Part shown: positions 24,337-32,812 of the stretch, in pieces
How positions within the stretch are numbered: the first letter of the stretch is position 1
Layout: each line of letters opens with the position of its first letter
Origin: Cystobacter ferrugineus
Lineage (GTDB): Bacteria > Myxococcota > Myxococcia > Myxococcales > Myxococcaceae
Direction of reading: 5' to 3'
Assembly: GCF_001887355.1 (NCBI RefSeq)
Contig: NZ_MPIN01000014.1
Coordinates: 62,001 to 126,000 of the forward strand
Length of the DNA: 64,000 nt
Notes under the pieces: generated by a model
The model's database searches: none
What the model saw: only the letters and a program-made list of their open reading frames with translations
What the model was told of the DNA's origin: nothing
Made by a program: the position numbers and the translations under genes

Positions 24337-25191
24337 ATGAAGACCGAGCTCAAGAACCAATTGCGCCAGCAGGACGCCACCGTCCTGGCCCAAGGCTACT
24401 CTCCGGCGATCCGCGCCATGGAGATCTTCAGCATCATCGCCTTCGTGGCCCTGGAGTCAGCCCTCGTCTGGCGGCTGTGGGGCAACCCCCTGGTGGGCCC
24501 CTGGATGGTGCTGAGCGCCGTGCTGCTCGGCTACCTGGCCGCGGACTTCGTCTCCGGTATCGTCCACTGGATGGGGGACACCTGGGGGTCCACCGACATG
24601 CCCGTGCTCGGCAAGGCCTTCATCCGGCCCTTCCGCGAGCACCACGTGGACGAGAAGGCCATCACCCGGCACGACTTCGTGGAGACCAACGGCAACAACT
24701 GCCTCGTCTCGCTGCCCGTGGCGCTGCTCGCCCTGCTGCTGCCCCACACCAGCGCCACCTGGGTGTTCCTCTCCAGCTTCCTCGGGGCGATGATCTTCTG
24801 GGTGATGGCGACCAACCAGTTCCACAAGTGGTCCCACACGGACACGCCGCCCGTGATCATCGGATTGATGCAGCGCGTCCACCTCATCCTGCCGCCGGAC
24901 CACCACCGCATCCACCACACGGCGCCCTACGACAAGTACTACTGCATCACCGTGGGATGGATGAACAAGCCGCTCGCGCTCATCGGCTTCTTCCCGATGA
25001 TGGAGCGCGTCATCACCTGGGCCACGGGCCTGATTCCCCGCAAGGACGACATCGGCGCCGAGGCGGCCCTGGAGCTCTTCCAGACCCAGGCCGCCGACGC
25101 CCCCCCCGTGGTGAAGGCCGCCCAGGAGCTACTCGAGGGCGGCGCGCTCGCCGAGGAGCCTGGCGCCGTGTCCCCGGTGCGGCCGTCCTGA
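24337..25191 (+). CDS. carF: plasmanylethanolamine desaturase CarF (TMEM189/Kua family)
   Basis: This 284-residue membrane enzyme of the Kua/TMEM189 family makes the vinyl-ether bond of plasmalogens. CarF of Myxococcus xanthus was shown to be this desaturase and to be needed for the light and singlet-oxygen response that turns on carotenoids. Histidine motifs for the di-iron site are visible: IVHWMGDTWGS (His78), FREHHVDEKAITRHDF (His102, 103, 112), NQFHKWSHT (His163, 167) and PDHHRIHH (His189-194). Hydrophobic spans lie at 30-50, 56-76, 122-137 and 140-158. ATG 24337 follows GAGGAA. It is a lone plus-strand gene convergent with murI. Confidence 0.93.
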   Translation: MKTELKNQLRQQDATVLAQGYSPAIRAMEIFSIIAFVALESALVWRLWGNPLVGPWMVLSAVLLGYLAADFVSGIVHWMGDTWGSTDMPVLGKAFIRPFREHHVDEKAITRHDFVETNGNNCLVSLPVALLALLLPHTSATWVFLSSFLGAMIFWVMATNQFHKWSHTDTPPVIIGLMQRVHLILPPDHHRIHHTAPYDKYYCITVGWMNKPLALIGFFPMMERVITWATGLIPRKDDIGAEAALELFQTQAADAPPVVKAAQELLEGGALAEEPGAVSPVRPS

Positions 25192-25216
25192 CACACCGCC
25201 GCGGCGGCGCGGCCGC

Positions 25217-26035
25217 TCAGAAGGTCAGGTCCACCTGCTCCGCCGAGGGGATGCGCCGCCCGAGAAAGCGCTCCCCCACCTCCACGAAGCGCTCGGGCAC
25301 GTCGGTGACGAAGAAGTGGTGGAAGGGGGCGCGTCCCGCCGGAGCCAGCAGCCCGCGCTCCTCCAGCAGCCCCGCCACCACCTCGGCGGTGGCCTCGGCC
25401 GAGTCCACCAGCACCACCTGGGGGCCGACCACCTCCGCGATGATGTCCTTGAGCAACGGGTAGTGCGTGCAGCCCAGCACCAGCGTGTCCACCCCGCCGC
25501 GCACGAACTCCCCCAGGTACTCGCGCGCCACCAGCCGTGGCACGTCTCCGGTGAGCCAGCCCTCCTCCGCCAGGGGAACGAACAGCGGACACGCCCGGGC
25601 CTTCACCCGCACACCCGCCGGTCCGGCCGCCGCCTCCAGCTCGCGCTGGTAGGCCCCGGAGCGGATGGTGCCCGGCGTGCCGATGACGCCCACCTGTCCA
25701 CCCCGGGTACGCCGCAGCGCCGCCCGCGCCCCGGGGGCGATCACCCCCACCACCGGCACCGGCAGCGCCGCCGCCAGCGCGGGCAGCGCCACCGCCGAGG
25801 CCGTGTTGCACGCCACCACCAGCACCTTGATGCCACGCTCCAGGAGGAACGCCGCGTTCTTCAGCGAGTAGCGCGTCACCACCTCGCCGGACTTGGTGCC
25901 ATAGGGCACCCGTGCCGTGTCACCCAGGTACAGGGTGCTCTCGCCGGGAAGCTGGGACATCAGGGACTTGAGGACGGTGAGTCCTCCAACACCCGAATCG
26001 AAGACACCAATGGGACTGTGGCTGTCTGGCCGCAT
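25217..26035 (-). CDS. murI: glutamate racemase
   Basis: This enzyme interconverts L- and D-glutamate in the cytoplasm, supplying D-Glu for peptidoglycan. The protein has 272 residues, the usual length. The two catalytic cysteines are Cys76 in VVACNTAS and Cys189 in LGCTHYPLL. The N-terminal signature IGVFDSGVGGLTVL and LGDTARVPYG are canonical. ATG 26035 is chosen because it lies 8 residues before the signature; an upstream frame adds an unconserved leader. It is convergent with carF and downstream of a lipoprotein gene and its terminator. Confidence 0.96.
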   Translation of the reverse strand: MRPDSHSPIGVFDSGVGGLTVLKSLMSQLPGESTLYLGDTARVPYGTKSGEVVTRYSLKNAAFLLERGIKVLVVACNTASAVALPALAAALPVPVVGVIAPGARAALRRTRGGQVGVIGTPGTIRSGAYQRELEAAAGPAGVRVKARACPLFVPLAEEGWLTGDVPRLVAREYLGEFVRGGVDTLVLGCTHYPLLKDIIAEVVGPQVVLVDSAEATAEVVAGLLEERGLLAPAGRAPFHHFFVTDVPERFVEVGERFLGRRIPSAEQVDLTF

Positions 26036-26082
26036 GACCGGGGCTCCTATCACGTTTGATGCCAACCCATGGCGGCCCGCCC

Positions 26083-26118
26083 GCAAAGCAGAAGGGCCGA
26101 GGCAGTGGCCCCGGCCCT
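26083..26118 (-). terminator. intrinsic terminator after the 357-residue lipoprotein gene
   Basis: On the minus strand AGGGCCG (26118-26112) pairs with CGGCCCT (26099-26093), followed by the T-rich TCTGCTTTGC (26092-26083). It lies 23 bases beyond the lipoprotein stop and upstream of murI, so it separates the two transcripts. Confidence 0.55.
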
Positions 26119-26140
26119 CCCCACTCCGAGTCGCGGTGAA

Positions 26141-27214
26141 CTAGTAGTGGCGCTGGAGGTTGATGGTGTAGGCCTCCGCTTCCGTCTTCTGGACGAAGGC
26201 CTTCACCGTCAGCATGGGCGGGTTGTTCAGGTTGGAGTAGGTCATCTGCGAGCCGCTCATGCCCTTGATGAGCACATCGTAATCCCCCGGCGGCAGGTAC
26301 TTGTAGGGGATGGGTGCGTCCGTGCAGGGCTTCGCATCCCCCTCCTCCCCGAAGACGAGCTTGCTCGTCGCCCGATCACGCAGGTTGATGCGCACCCCGG
26401 TGACCCCCGCCTGCGCACACGTCTTCTGCACGGAGCCATCGAACAGCTTCATGCGCAGCGACATGCCGCCCACCGCCCGCAGGGTGTAGGACACCGAGAC
26501 GGGGCTGCCCTCCTGCGTCGTCAGCGTCCCGCTGCGGTAGTAGTAGGGCGTCGCACCCGAGTGGGTGACGTTCATGCCCACGAACTCGATGGTGTGGTTG
26601 CCGGGCGCCAGGAAGGGCGAGGGGATCTGCTTCTCGCCGATGCCGTCCTCACACGCCAGGCGCGCCCACTCCCCGTTGTCGATGCGCACGTCCACGTAGT
26701 TCACACCCGCCTGGGAACAGGTGGGATTGGAGTTGTTGGTGTTGCCCTCGAAGGACCAGGAGACGTAGGCGAAGGAGCTGCCGCCGCCCTGGGGAGCGAG
26801 GTTGACGTTCACCCGGGTGTCGCCGTTCACCGTGAAGTTGCCGCTGGCCTGGTAGAGCACCTGGTTGTCGTAGCCCACCGCCTTCAGCGTGTAGCTGTAG
26901 GTGCGGGGCTGGAAGTCGTGCAGCACGATGCCATCCGTCCCCGCGGTGTTGCAGGCGTACACGCCGCCGTTGTGGAGCGTCTCGCCGGAGATGGAGATGT
27001 GGATGCTCTTGACGTCGGGCACGTCCGCGCACCGGCCCGCCCCGATGTTGCCGAACGTCCAGAAGAAGGTGACGTCCCCGGGATAGGTCGGCGTGGGCCG
27101 CGGCGGATCCGGCTGCGGCGTGTAGCAGCAGGGGTCGTCATCCCTGTCGATGATGATGCAGCCCGAACCAGCCATGGTCAGGCAGAGGAATGCGAGAAGG
27201 ATTCTGGCGTTCAT
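26141..27214 (-). CDS. lipoprotein with three cysteine-containing beta-sandwich-like repeats
   Basis: This 357-residue predicted lipoprotein has the signal MNARILLAFLCLTMAGSGC (lipobox G-S-G-C), then IIIDRDDD and a proline-rich linker. Three similar modules follow, each with a stretch such as RCADVPDVKSIHISI, TCSQAGVNYVDVRID or TCAQAGVTGVRINLRD, a later cysteine (VYACNTAG, ARLACEDG, DAKPCTDA) and an ending of the type PGNHTIEFVG or PGDYDVLIKG. These look like repeated Ig-like or carboxypeptidase-regulatory-like domains, each with a probable disulfide. It is probably on the outer membrane surface or in the periplasm. Function is unknown. It is divergent from tolQ. Confidence 0.8.
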   Translation of the reverse strand: MNARILLAFLCLTMAGSGCIIIDRDDDPCCYTPQPDPPRPTPTYPGDVTFFWTFGNIGAGRCADVPDVKSIHISISGETLHNGGVYACNTAGTDGIVLHDFQPRTYSYTLKAVGYDNQVLYQASGNFTVNGDTRVNVNLAPQGGGSSFAYVSWSFEGNTNNSNPTCSQAGVNYVDVRIDNGEWARLACEDGIGEKQIPSPFLAPGNHTIEFVGMNVTHSGATPYYYRSGTLTTQEGSPVSVSYTLRAVGGMSLRMKLFDGSVQKTCAQAGVTGVRINLRDRATSKLVFGEEGDAKPCTDAPIPYKYLPPGDYDVLIKGMSGSQMTYSNLNNPPMLTVKAFVQKTEAEAYTINLQRHY

Positions 27215-27424
27215 GGAAGCGCCCTCGGGGTGGAGAAGGGGGGAGAGCGGGCGTTCAGCCCGCCACACTTCTTCCTGGACGCCCCATTCCGGGAATTATT
27301 CATTTCGTTCGCCGCAGCAACCAACCAACCCCCCTCCCTCCGGGCTTTGTTTGACCACCCCGGACCCAGGTGTTACGGCCTGCACCCCATGCTGATGCCC
27401 CGCTTCCCCCTGGCGCCTGGCGCC

Positions 27425-28099
27425 ATGAACTACGTGCAGATCCTCCAGGACGCGTCCTTCCTGGAGCTGGGTGTCCTGGGCCTGCTCATGGTCGTCTCCG
27501 TGGCCTCGTGGGCGCTCATCGCCCTGAAGGCCACCCAGCTCGCGCGCGCCCGCTCCCAGTCCCTCGCCTTCCTGGATACCTTCTGGAAGGCGTCCCGACT
27601 GGAGACCATCTACCAGGACGCGCAGAAGCTCGAGGGCTCGCCGCTGTCCAAGGTGTTCTGCGCCGGGTACGAGGAGTTGACCAAGCTCGCCCAGGCGAAG
27701 GAGGGCGCCGGCGGCGCCATGGCCGAGCGGCTCGGCGGCATCGAGAACGTGGAGCGGGCCCTCAACCGGGCCTCCACCAATCAGCTCACGGACCTGGAGG
27801 CGCGCGTGTCCTTCCTGGGCACGGTGGGCTCGGCCGCGCCCTTCGTGGGCCTGTTCGGCACGGTCATCGGCATCCTCAATGCCTTCAACTCCATCGCCGA
27901 GCAGGGCAATGCCACGCTCGCCACGGTGGCCGCCCCCGTGGGCAACGCGCTGTTCGCCACGGCCGCGGGCCTCTTCGCCGCCATCCCCGCGGTGGTCGCC
28001 TACAACTCGTTCGTCAGCCGCATCAAGGTGTTCGACACGGAGATGGCCAACTTCTCCGCGGACTTCCTCAACATCGTCAAGCGGCACTTCTTCCGCTAG
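27425..28099 (+). CDS. tolQ: TolQ/ExbB-type proton channel protein
   Basis: This 224-residue inner-membrane subunit of the Tol energy-transducing complex uses proton flow, with TolR, to drive TolA. It has three transmembrane regions: residues 11-33 (LELGVLGLLMVVSVASWALI), about 130-152 (FLGTVGSAAPFVGLFGTVIGILNAF, the MotA/TolQ/ExbB signature) and about 170-195 (NALFATAAGLFAAIPAVVAYN). The start is uncertain: ATG 27425 (MNYVQILQDAS) matches family N-termini, while ATG 27389 would add 12 residues. It is the first gene of tolQ-tolR-tolA-like-tolB. Confidence 0.92.
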   Translation: MNYVQILQDASFLELGVLGLLMVVSVASWALIALKATQLARARSQSLAFLDTFWKASRLETIYQDAQKLEGSPLSKVFCAGYEELTKLAQAKEGAGGAMAERLGGIENVERALNRASTNQLTDLEARVSFLGTVGSAAPFVGLFGTVIGILNAFNSIAEQGNATLATVAAPVGNALFATAAGLFAAIPAVVAYNSFVSRIKVFDTEMANFSADFLNIVKRHFFR

Positions 28100-28114
28100 G
28101 GAGCACGGCACACC

Positions 28115-28576
28115 ATGGGCATGGGCTCCAACAAGGGAAGTGGCCGCGTCACCATGAGCGAGATCAACGTCACGCCCATGGTGGACGTGATGCTGGTGCT
28201 GCTCATCATCTTCATGGTGACCGCTCCCCTCATCCAGCAGGGCGTCAAGGTGAACCTGCCCGAGGCGCGCGCCGCCGCGGTGGAGGCCTCCGACAAGAAG
28301 CTCGTGTTGTCCATCGACGCGCAGCGGCGCGTGTACCTCGGCGAGGCCGAGGTGCTCATGGCCGAGCTGGAGAAGAAGCTCGCCACCAACGCCAAGGCCC
28401 AGGCGGACAAGGAACTCTACCTCCACGCGGACCGGGACGTGCCCTACGGCGTGGTGGTGGACGTCATGGCCGCCGCGCAGCGCGCGGGCATCACCAACGT
28501 GGGGATGATCACCGATCCCTCCGCGGGCGGCCGGGCATCCGCCTCCAGCAAGGGAAAGAAGGAGGCGCGGCGCTAG
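28115..28576 (+). CDS. tolR: TolR/ExbD biopolymer transport protein
   Basis: This 153-residue partner of TolQ has a short cytoplasmic N-terminus, one transmembrane helix (INVTPMVDVMLVLLIIFMV, residues 17-35) with the essential proton-carrying Asp24, and a periplasmic domain of about 100 residues ending in a conserved fold region (VPYGVVVDVMAAAQRAGITNVGMITDP). The last 18 residues are basic and low in complexity (ASSKGKKEARR). It lies 15 bases after tolQ and 4 bases before the tolA-like gene, a tight operon. Confidence 0.93.
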   Translation: MGMGSNKGSGRVTMSEINVTPMVDVMLVLLIIFMVTAPLIQQGVKVNLPEARAAAVEASDKKLVLSIDAQRRVYLGEAEVLMAELEKKLATNAKAQADKELYLHADRDVPYGVVVDVMAAAQRAGITNVGMITDPSAGGRASASSKGKKEARR

Positions 28577-28580
28577 ACCC

Positions 28581-29357
28581 ATGCATCCCGCCGTCAATCA
28601 GAGCCTGCTCGCCTCTCGTCCCTCGCGCGTGAGCCGCTTCGTGGGCTTCTCGCTCGCGGGCCATGCCCTCGTCCTCGTCGCCGTGGGCGTGTACACCACC
28701 TGGTTCCAGGCGCCGCCCATGAAGCTGGAGCAGACGCCCATCCGCGCCACCCTGGTGCGCCTGGGCAAGCCCCGGGACGAGAAGCTCCTGCCCCGCAAGG
28801 AACAACCCCCGCCGCCGCCTCCCAAGAAGGTGGAGGCGCCGCCCTCGCCCACGCCCCCACCTCCCGAACCCCCCAAGGAGGCCGTGGCCATCCCGAGCCT
28901 CAAGCCGGAGCCCGCGCCCAAGCCCGCGCCCCAGCGCGGAGAGAACCAGGGCGAGAACCGCCGCGATCGGCTCTTCGGGGCCTTCGACAAGCTCGCCAAG
29001 CCCTCCAAGCAGGAGGAAGAACCCGAGGGCGCCGAGGATGGCGACCCCAATGGCGACGCGGCCAAGGCCGAGGGCGAGCGCTACTTCGGCCTCATCTCCT
29101 CGCAGGTGCGCCGCCACTACAACGTCGCGGACACCATCCCCGACAACGAACGGCTGATGCTCAAGGCCCAGGTGGCCATGCGCCTGGGCCGCACCGGAGA
29201 GGTGCTCGAGGCGCGGCTGGCCAGGGCCAGCGGCAATACCCTCTTCGACTCGGCCGTGCTGTCCGCGGTGAAGAAGGCTTCCCCCTTCTCGCCGCCCCCC
29301 GATCCCTTGCGCGACATGCTGCAGAAGAGCGGCATCGTCCTGGAGTTCAGCCCGTGA
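28581..29357 (+). CDS. TonB/TolA-type energy transducer
   Basis: This 258-residue protein has a cytoplasmic N-terminus, a transmembrane anchor at about residues 22-42 (FVGFSLAGHALVLVAVGVYTT), a proline-rich periplasmic spacer (PPPPPPKKVEAPPSPTPPPP, residues about 72-120) and a C-terminal TonB/TolA domain (about 155-258, with RYFGLISSQVRRHYNV and LARASGNTLFDSAVLSAVKKASPF). By position it should be TolA, linking TolQR to TolB-Pal. It lacks the long alpha-helical middle domain of enteric TolA and looks more TonB-like. Its stop overlaps the tolB start. Confidence 0.87.
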   Translation: MHPAVNQSLLASRPSRVSRFVGFSLAGHALVLVAVGVYTTWFQAPPMKLEQTPIRATLVRLGKPRDEKLLPRKEQPPPPPPKKVEAPPSPTPPPPEPPKEAVAIPSLKPEPAPKPAPQRGENQGENRRDRLFGAFDKLAKPSKQEEEPEGAEDGDPNGDAAKAEGERYFGLISSQVRRHYNVADTIPDNERLMLKAQVAMRLGRTGEVLEARLARASGNTLFDSAVLSAVKKASPFSPPPDPLRDMLQKSGIVLEFSP

Positions 29358-30643
29358 ACGTGAAAGCCCTCCTCGCCTCCCTGGTGTTGTTGTTGCCGCT
29401 CGCGGCGCTCGCCCAGGCGCCCGTCATCCAGATCTCCGGCGCCACCTTCCAGCCCCTTCCGCTCGCCCTCTCCACGCCCCTCACCCAGGGCGGTGAGGTC
29501 AAGTCCTCCGCCGCCGCGGTGGATGACGCGCTCCTGTTCGATCTGCGCGCCTCGGGCCTCTTCCAGGTGCTCGACCGGGCCAGCTTCCTCGCCGACGCCA
29601 AGGAAGGCATGACGGCGGGCAGCATCAACTTCGCGCGCTGGGCGGACGTGGGCGCCGAGGCCCTGGTGAAGTACACCCTCACGCGCGAGGGCGACGCGCT
29701 CAAGGCCGAGGCGCGCGTGTTCAACGTGGGCAACGGCCGCGAGGAGTTCAAGACGGCCCAGAGTGGTCCCACCGCGCAGCCCTCGCAGCTCGCCCACAAG
29801 GTCGCCGACGCCATCTACCGCCACTACACCCGCGAGCCGAGCCCGTTCCTCGCCCCCATCACCTACGTGCGCAAGTCGGGCTCCAACCGGGACGTGTGGG
29901 TGGCGGACTGGGATGGCCGCAATGCCCGGCAGGTGACCCAGGGCGGCATCAACCTGCTGCCGGCGCTCGGGCCCGATGACCAGTTGGGCTACACCTCGTA
30001 CCAGCAGGGCAAGCCGGACCTGTACGTCCGCAAGCCGGGCGGAGACACCATCCGGCTCAAGACGAATGACGGCCAGATGGCCACCGGCATCGCCTTCTCG
30101 CCGGATGGCAAGCGCGTGGCCTACGCCCTCGCGGAGGACGAGAGCGCGCAGATCTGGGTGGCCAATGCCAACGGCGAGGGCGCCCGGCAGCTCACCGACA
30201 CGCGCTTCGGCATCAACACCAGCCCCGCCTGGTCCCCGGATGGCAAGCGCATCGCCTTCGTGTCCAACCGCGGGGGCTCGCCCCAGGTGTACGTGATGAA
30301 CGCGGATGGCTCCGGCGTGCGGCGGCTCACCTTCCAGGGCAACTACAACCAGACGCCGAACTGGTCGCCGCGCGGCGATCTCATCGCCTTCACCGCGCGC
30401 GACGAGCGCAACGCCTTCGATCTCTTCACCGTCCACGTGGACACCGGCAAGGTCACCCGCCTCACCCAGGACCAGGGCAACAACGAGGAGCCGAGCTTCT
30501 CGCCCAACGGGCGCCTCGTGCTCTTCACCTCCACGCGCAATGGCCCCTCGCAGCTCTTCGTCATGACGGCGGAGGGCAACAACCACCTGGCCCTGCCCGG
30601 CCAGGACAAGGCCTCCATCACCACGCCCGACTGGGGCCGCTAA
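29354..30643 (+). CDS. tolB: Tol-Pal system protein TolB
   Basis: This 429-residue periplasmic protein has a signal peptide ([20 protein letters not shown]), an N-terminal alpha/beta domain (residues about 20-165) and a C-terminal six-bladed propeller with WD40-like PD40 repeats: [40 protein letters not shown] and [13 protein letters not shown]. It binds Pal and TolA during envelope constriction. Translation starts at GTG 29354, overlapping the preceding TGA (GTGA), so it is coupled to the tolA-like gene. No pal or ybgF follows; an unrelated aminotransferase begins 43 bases on. Confidence 0.93.
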   Translation: MNVKALLASLVLLLPLAALAQAPVIQISGATFQPLPLALSTPLTQGGEVKSSAAAVDDALLFDLRASGLFQVLDRASFLADAKEGMTAGSINFARWADVGAEALVKYTLTREGDALKAEARVFNVGNGREEFKTAQSGPTAQPSQLAHKVADAIYRHYTREPSPFLAPITYVRKSGSNRDVWVADWDGRNARQVTQGGINLLPALGPDDQLGYTSYQQGKPDLYVRKPGGDTIRLKTNDGQMATGIAFSPDGKRVAYALAEDESAQIWVANANGEGARQLTDTRFGINTSPAWSPDGKRIAFVSNRGGSPQVYVMNADGSGVRRLTFQGNYNQTPNWSPRGDLIAFTARDERNAFDLFTVHVDTGKVTRLTQDQGNNEEPSFSPNGRLVLFTSTRNGPSQLFVMTAEGNNHLALPGQDKASITTPDWGR

Positions 30644-30686
30644 GCGCTCCCTCCCGAGGGGGACTGCGTCTACACTCTCCGGCCCC

Positions 30687-31871
30687 ATGGACCGGTCCCC
30701 CTTGCGTGCCCACTGGGCGCTCGACCCCGAGACGCTCTTCCTCAACCACGGCTCCTTCGGCGCCTGCCCCACCCGGGTGCTCGAGGAGCAGTCCCGGCTG
30801 CGCGCGCGCATGGAAGCCAATCCGGTGCGCTTCCTCCACCGCGAATGGCCGGACCTCGCCGACGCGGCCCGCGGCGCACTCGCGGACTTCCTCGACGCCA
30901 ACCCGGACGACCTGGCCTTCGTCCCCAACGCCACCACGGGCGTCAACACCGTCCTGCGCTCGCTGCGCTTCGCCCCCGGCGACGAGCTGCTCACCACCGA
31001 TCACGAGTACAACGCCTCGCGCAACGCGCTCGACTTCGTGGCCCAGGCCTGGGGCGTGCAGGTGGTGGTCGCGAAGCTGCCCTGGCCCACCCCCTCCCCC
31101 CAGGCCGTGGTGGACGCGGTGCTCGCGCGCGTCACCGAGCGCACCCGGCTGCTGCTCATCGATCACATCACCAGCCAGACGGGCATGATCCTCCCCGTGG
31201 CCTCGCTCGTGCGCACGCTGCGCTCGCGCGGCATCGAAACGCTCGTGGATGGGGCGCACGGGCCCGGCCAGATTCCCCTGTCCCTGCGCGAGCTGGGCGC
31301 GGCGTACTACACCGGCAACTGCCACAAGTGGCTGTGCGCGCCCAAGGGGGCCGCCTTCCTCCACGTGCGCCGCGATGCACAGCCGCTCATCCGTCCCCTC
31401 GTCATCAGCCATGGGTACAACTCGCGGCGCGAGGATCTCTCGCGCTTCCGCCTGGACTTCGACTGGCTCGGCACGACCGATCCCACCCCCTTCCTGTGCA
31501 TCCCCAAGGCCATCGAGGTGATGGGCGGCATGGTGCCCGGCGGCTGGCCCGAGGTGATGGCCCGCAACCACTCCCTGGCGATCGCCGCGAGAACCCTGCT
31601 CCACCAACGACTGGGCGGCGCCCCCCGCTGCCCCGAGGACATGGTGGGCAGCATGGCCACCGTGGCCCTCCCGGATGGCTTCCCCGAGGAGCCCTCCGTG
31701 CTCGGGTTGGATCCGCTCCAGGATCGGCTCTTCCTCGAGCACCGGATCGAAGTGCCCATCATGCCCTGGCCCCGGGCGCCCCACCGGCACGTGCGCGTGT
31801 CGGCCCAGCTCTACAACTCGCCCTCCGAGTACCAACGGCTCGCGGAAGCTTTGGAGGCGGTGCCGCGCTGA
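30687..31871 (+). CDS. class V aminotransferase (isopenicillin N epimerase-like)
   Basis: This 394-residue PLP-dependent fold-type I enzyme resembles isopenicillin N epimerase and related desulfurase-like proteins. The N-terminus LDPETLFLNHGSFGACPTRVLEEQ is a family hallmark. PLP contacts include PNATTGVNTVLR, DHITSQTG and the Asp in TLVDGAHGPGQ; the Schiff-base lysine is in GNCHKWLCAPKG near residue 213. No penicillin-type cluster is present, so the real substrate is unknown; relatives include cysteine-conjugate lyases and ergothioneine lyases. Spacing of 43 bases after tolB and 14 before the Ppx/GppA gene suggests a shared transcript. Confidence 0.88.
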   Translation: MDRSPLRAHWALDPETLFLNHGSFGACPTRVLEEQSRLRARMEANPVRFLHREWPDLADAARGALADFLDANPDDLAFVPNATTGVNTVLRSLRFAPGDELLTTDHEYNASRNALDFVAQAWGVQVVVAKLPWPTPSPQAVVDAVLARVTERTRLLLIDHITSQTGMILPVASLVRTLRSRGIETLVDGAHGPGQIPLSLRELGAAYYTGNCHKWLCAPKGAAFLHVRRDAQPLIRPLVISHGYNSRREDLSRFRLDFDWLGTTDPTPFLCIPKAIEVMGGMVPGGWPEVMARNHSLAIAARTLLHQRLGGAPRCPEDMVGSMATVALPDGFPEEPSVLGLDPLQDRLFLEHRIEVPIMPWPRAPHRHVRVSAQLYNSPSEYQRLAEALEAVPR

Positions 31872-31885
31872 GTAAGCTGCGCTGA

Positions 31886-32812
31886 ATGCCTCGATACGCC
31901 ACCATCGACGTGGGGACCAACTCGGTCCTCCTGCTCGTCGCCGACCGCCAACCCGATGGCCGCTTCCACGCCGTGCGGGAGCGCGCGGAAATCACCCGCC
32001 TGGGACGCGGCGTGGACCAGAGCCGCCGCCTGTCCCCCGAGGGAATGGAGACCACCCTCCAGGTCCTGTCCGACTTCGCCGAGGAGGCCCGGCGCCTGGG
32101 GGCCGAGGCCATCGCCGTGTCCGCCACCAGCGCGGCGCGCGACGCGGAGAATGGTGCCGAGTTCCTCGCCGCCGCCCGCACGCGCGCCGGCGTCACCGTG
32201 GAGATCATCCCCGGCGAGTTGGAGGCCCAGTTGTCCTTCACCGCGGCGTACGCGGACTTCGGACGCGCGGCGCGTGGCCCCCTCGTCGTGGTGGACATCG
32301 GCGGCGGCTCCACCGAGTTCATCTACGGGGACACCGCGGGCAAGGTGACCTTCCGCCACAGCTTCGACGTGGGCTCGGTGCGCATGACCGAGCGCTACGT
32401 GCGCGCCGACCCGCCCTCCGCCGAGGACCGGGCCCGCGTGGAAGCACACCTGCGCGAGACGTTCTCATCACTGCCGCCCTGCCCCCCGGGCGCCCAGCTC
32501 GTGGGCATCGCCGGCACGGTGACCACGCTCTTCACCGTGCGCCACGCCATCGATCCGTACGACGCCGAGCGGGTGCATGGCGGCACGTTGTCGCTCGCGG
32601 AGCTGGACGCGCTGGTGGACTCCCTGTGCCAGAAGCCCCTCGCCGAGCGCCAGAAGCTGCCCGGCCTGCAGCCCAAGCGCGCCGACGTGATTCCCGCCGG
32701 AGCCCTCATCCTGCGCGAGTGCCTGCGGGCGCTCCGGCTGGAGAACTGCCTCGTGAGTGATCGCGGCCTGCGCTGGGGCCTGCTCGCGCACCGCTTCGGA
32801 GCCTCCTCTTGA
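31886..32812 (+). CDS. Ppx/GppA family phosphatase
   Basis: This 308-residue exopolyphosphatase or guanosine pentaphosphate phosphatase has the ASKHA fold. The N-terminal phosphate loop is YATIDVGTNSVLLLVAD, then IAVSATSAARDAENG near residue 76 and VVVDIGGGSTEFIYG near 133 (second phosphate loop with Glu). LVGIAGTVTTLFTV completes the pattern. It is the short form, lacking the C-terminal HD-like domain of E. coli Ppx. It is likely to act on polyphosphate or pppGpp. It is overlapped by the next gene (TTGA), so the two are translationally coupled. Confidence 0.9.
   Translation: MPRYATIDVGTNSVLLLVADRQPDGRFHAVRERAEITRLGRGVDQSRRLSPEGMETTLQVLSDFAEEARRLGAEAIAVSATSAARDAENGAEFLAAARTRAGVTVEIIPGELEAQLSFTAAYADFGRAARGPLVVVDIGGGSTEFIYGDTAGKVTFRHSFDVGSVRMTERYVRADPPSAEDRARVEAHLRETFSSLPPCPPGAQLVGIAGTVTTLFTVRHAIDPYDAERVHGGTLSLAELDALVDSLCQKPLAERQKLPGLQPKRADVIPAGALILRECLRALRLENCLVSDRGLRWGLLAHRFGASS

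Noticed and set aside
25196..25207. CCGCCGCGGCGG palindrome between carF and murI
   Set aside because: A simple GC palindrome without loop or T tract; expected by chance in DNA of this composition.
30687..31871. Isopenicillin N epimerase as a sign of a beta-lactam cluster
   Set aside because: Neighbours are tolB and a Ppx/GppA phosphatase; no peptide synthetase or synthase is present. The name only reflects family similarity.
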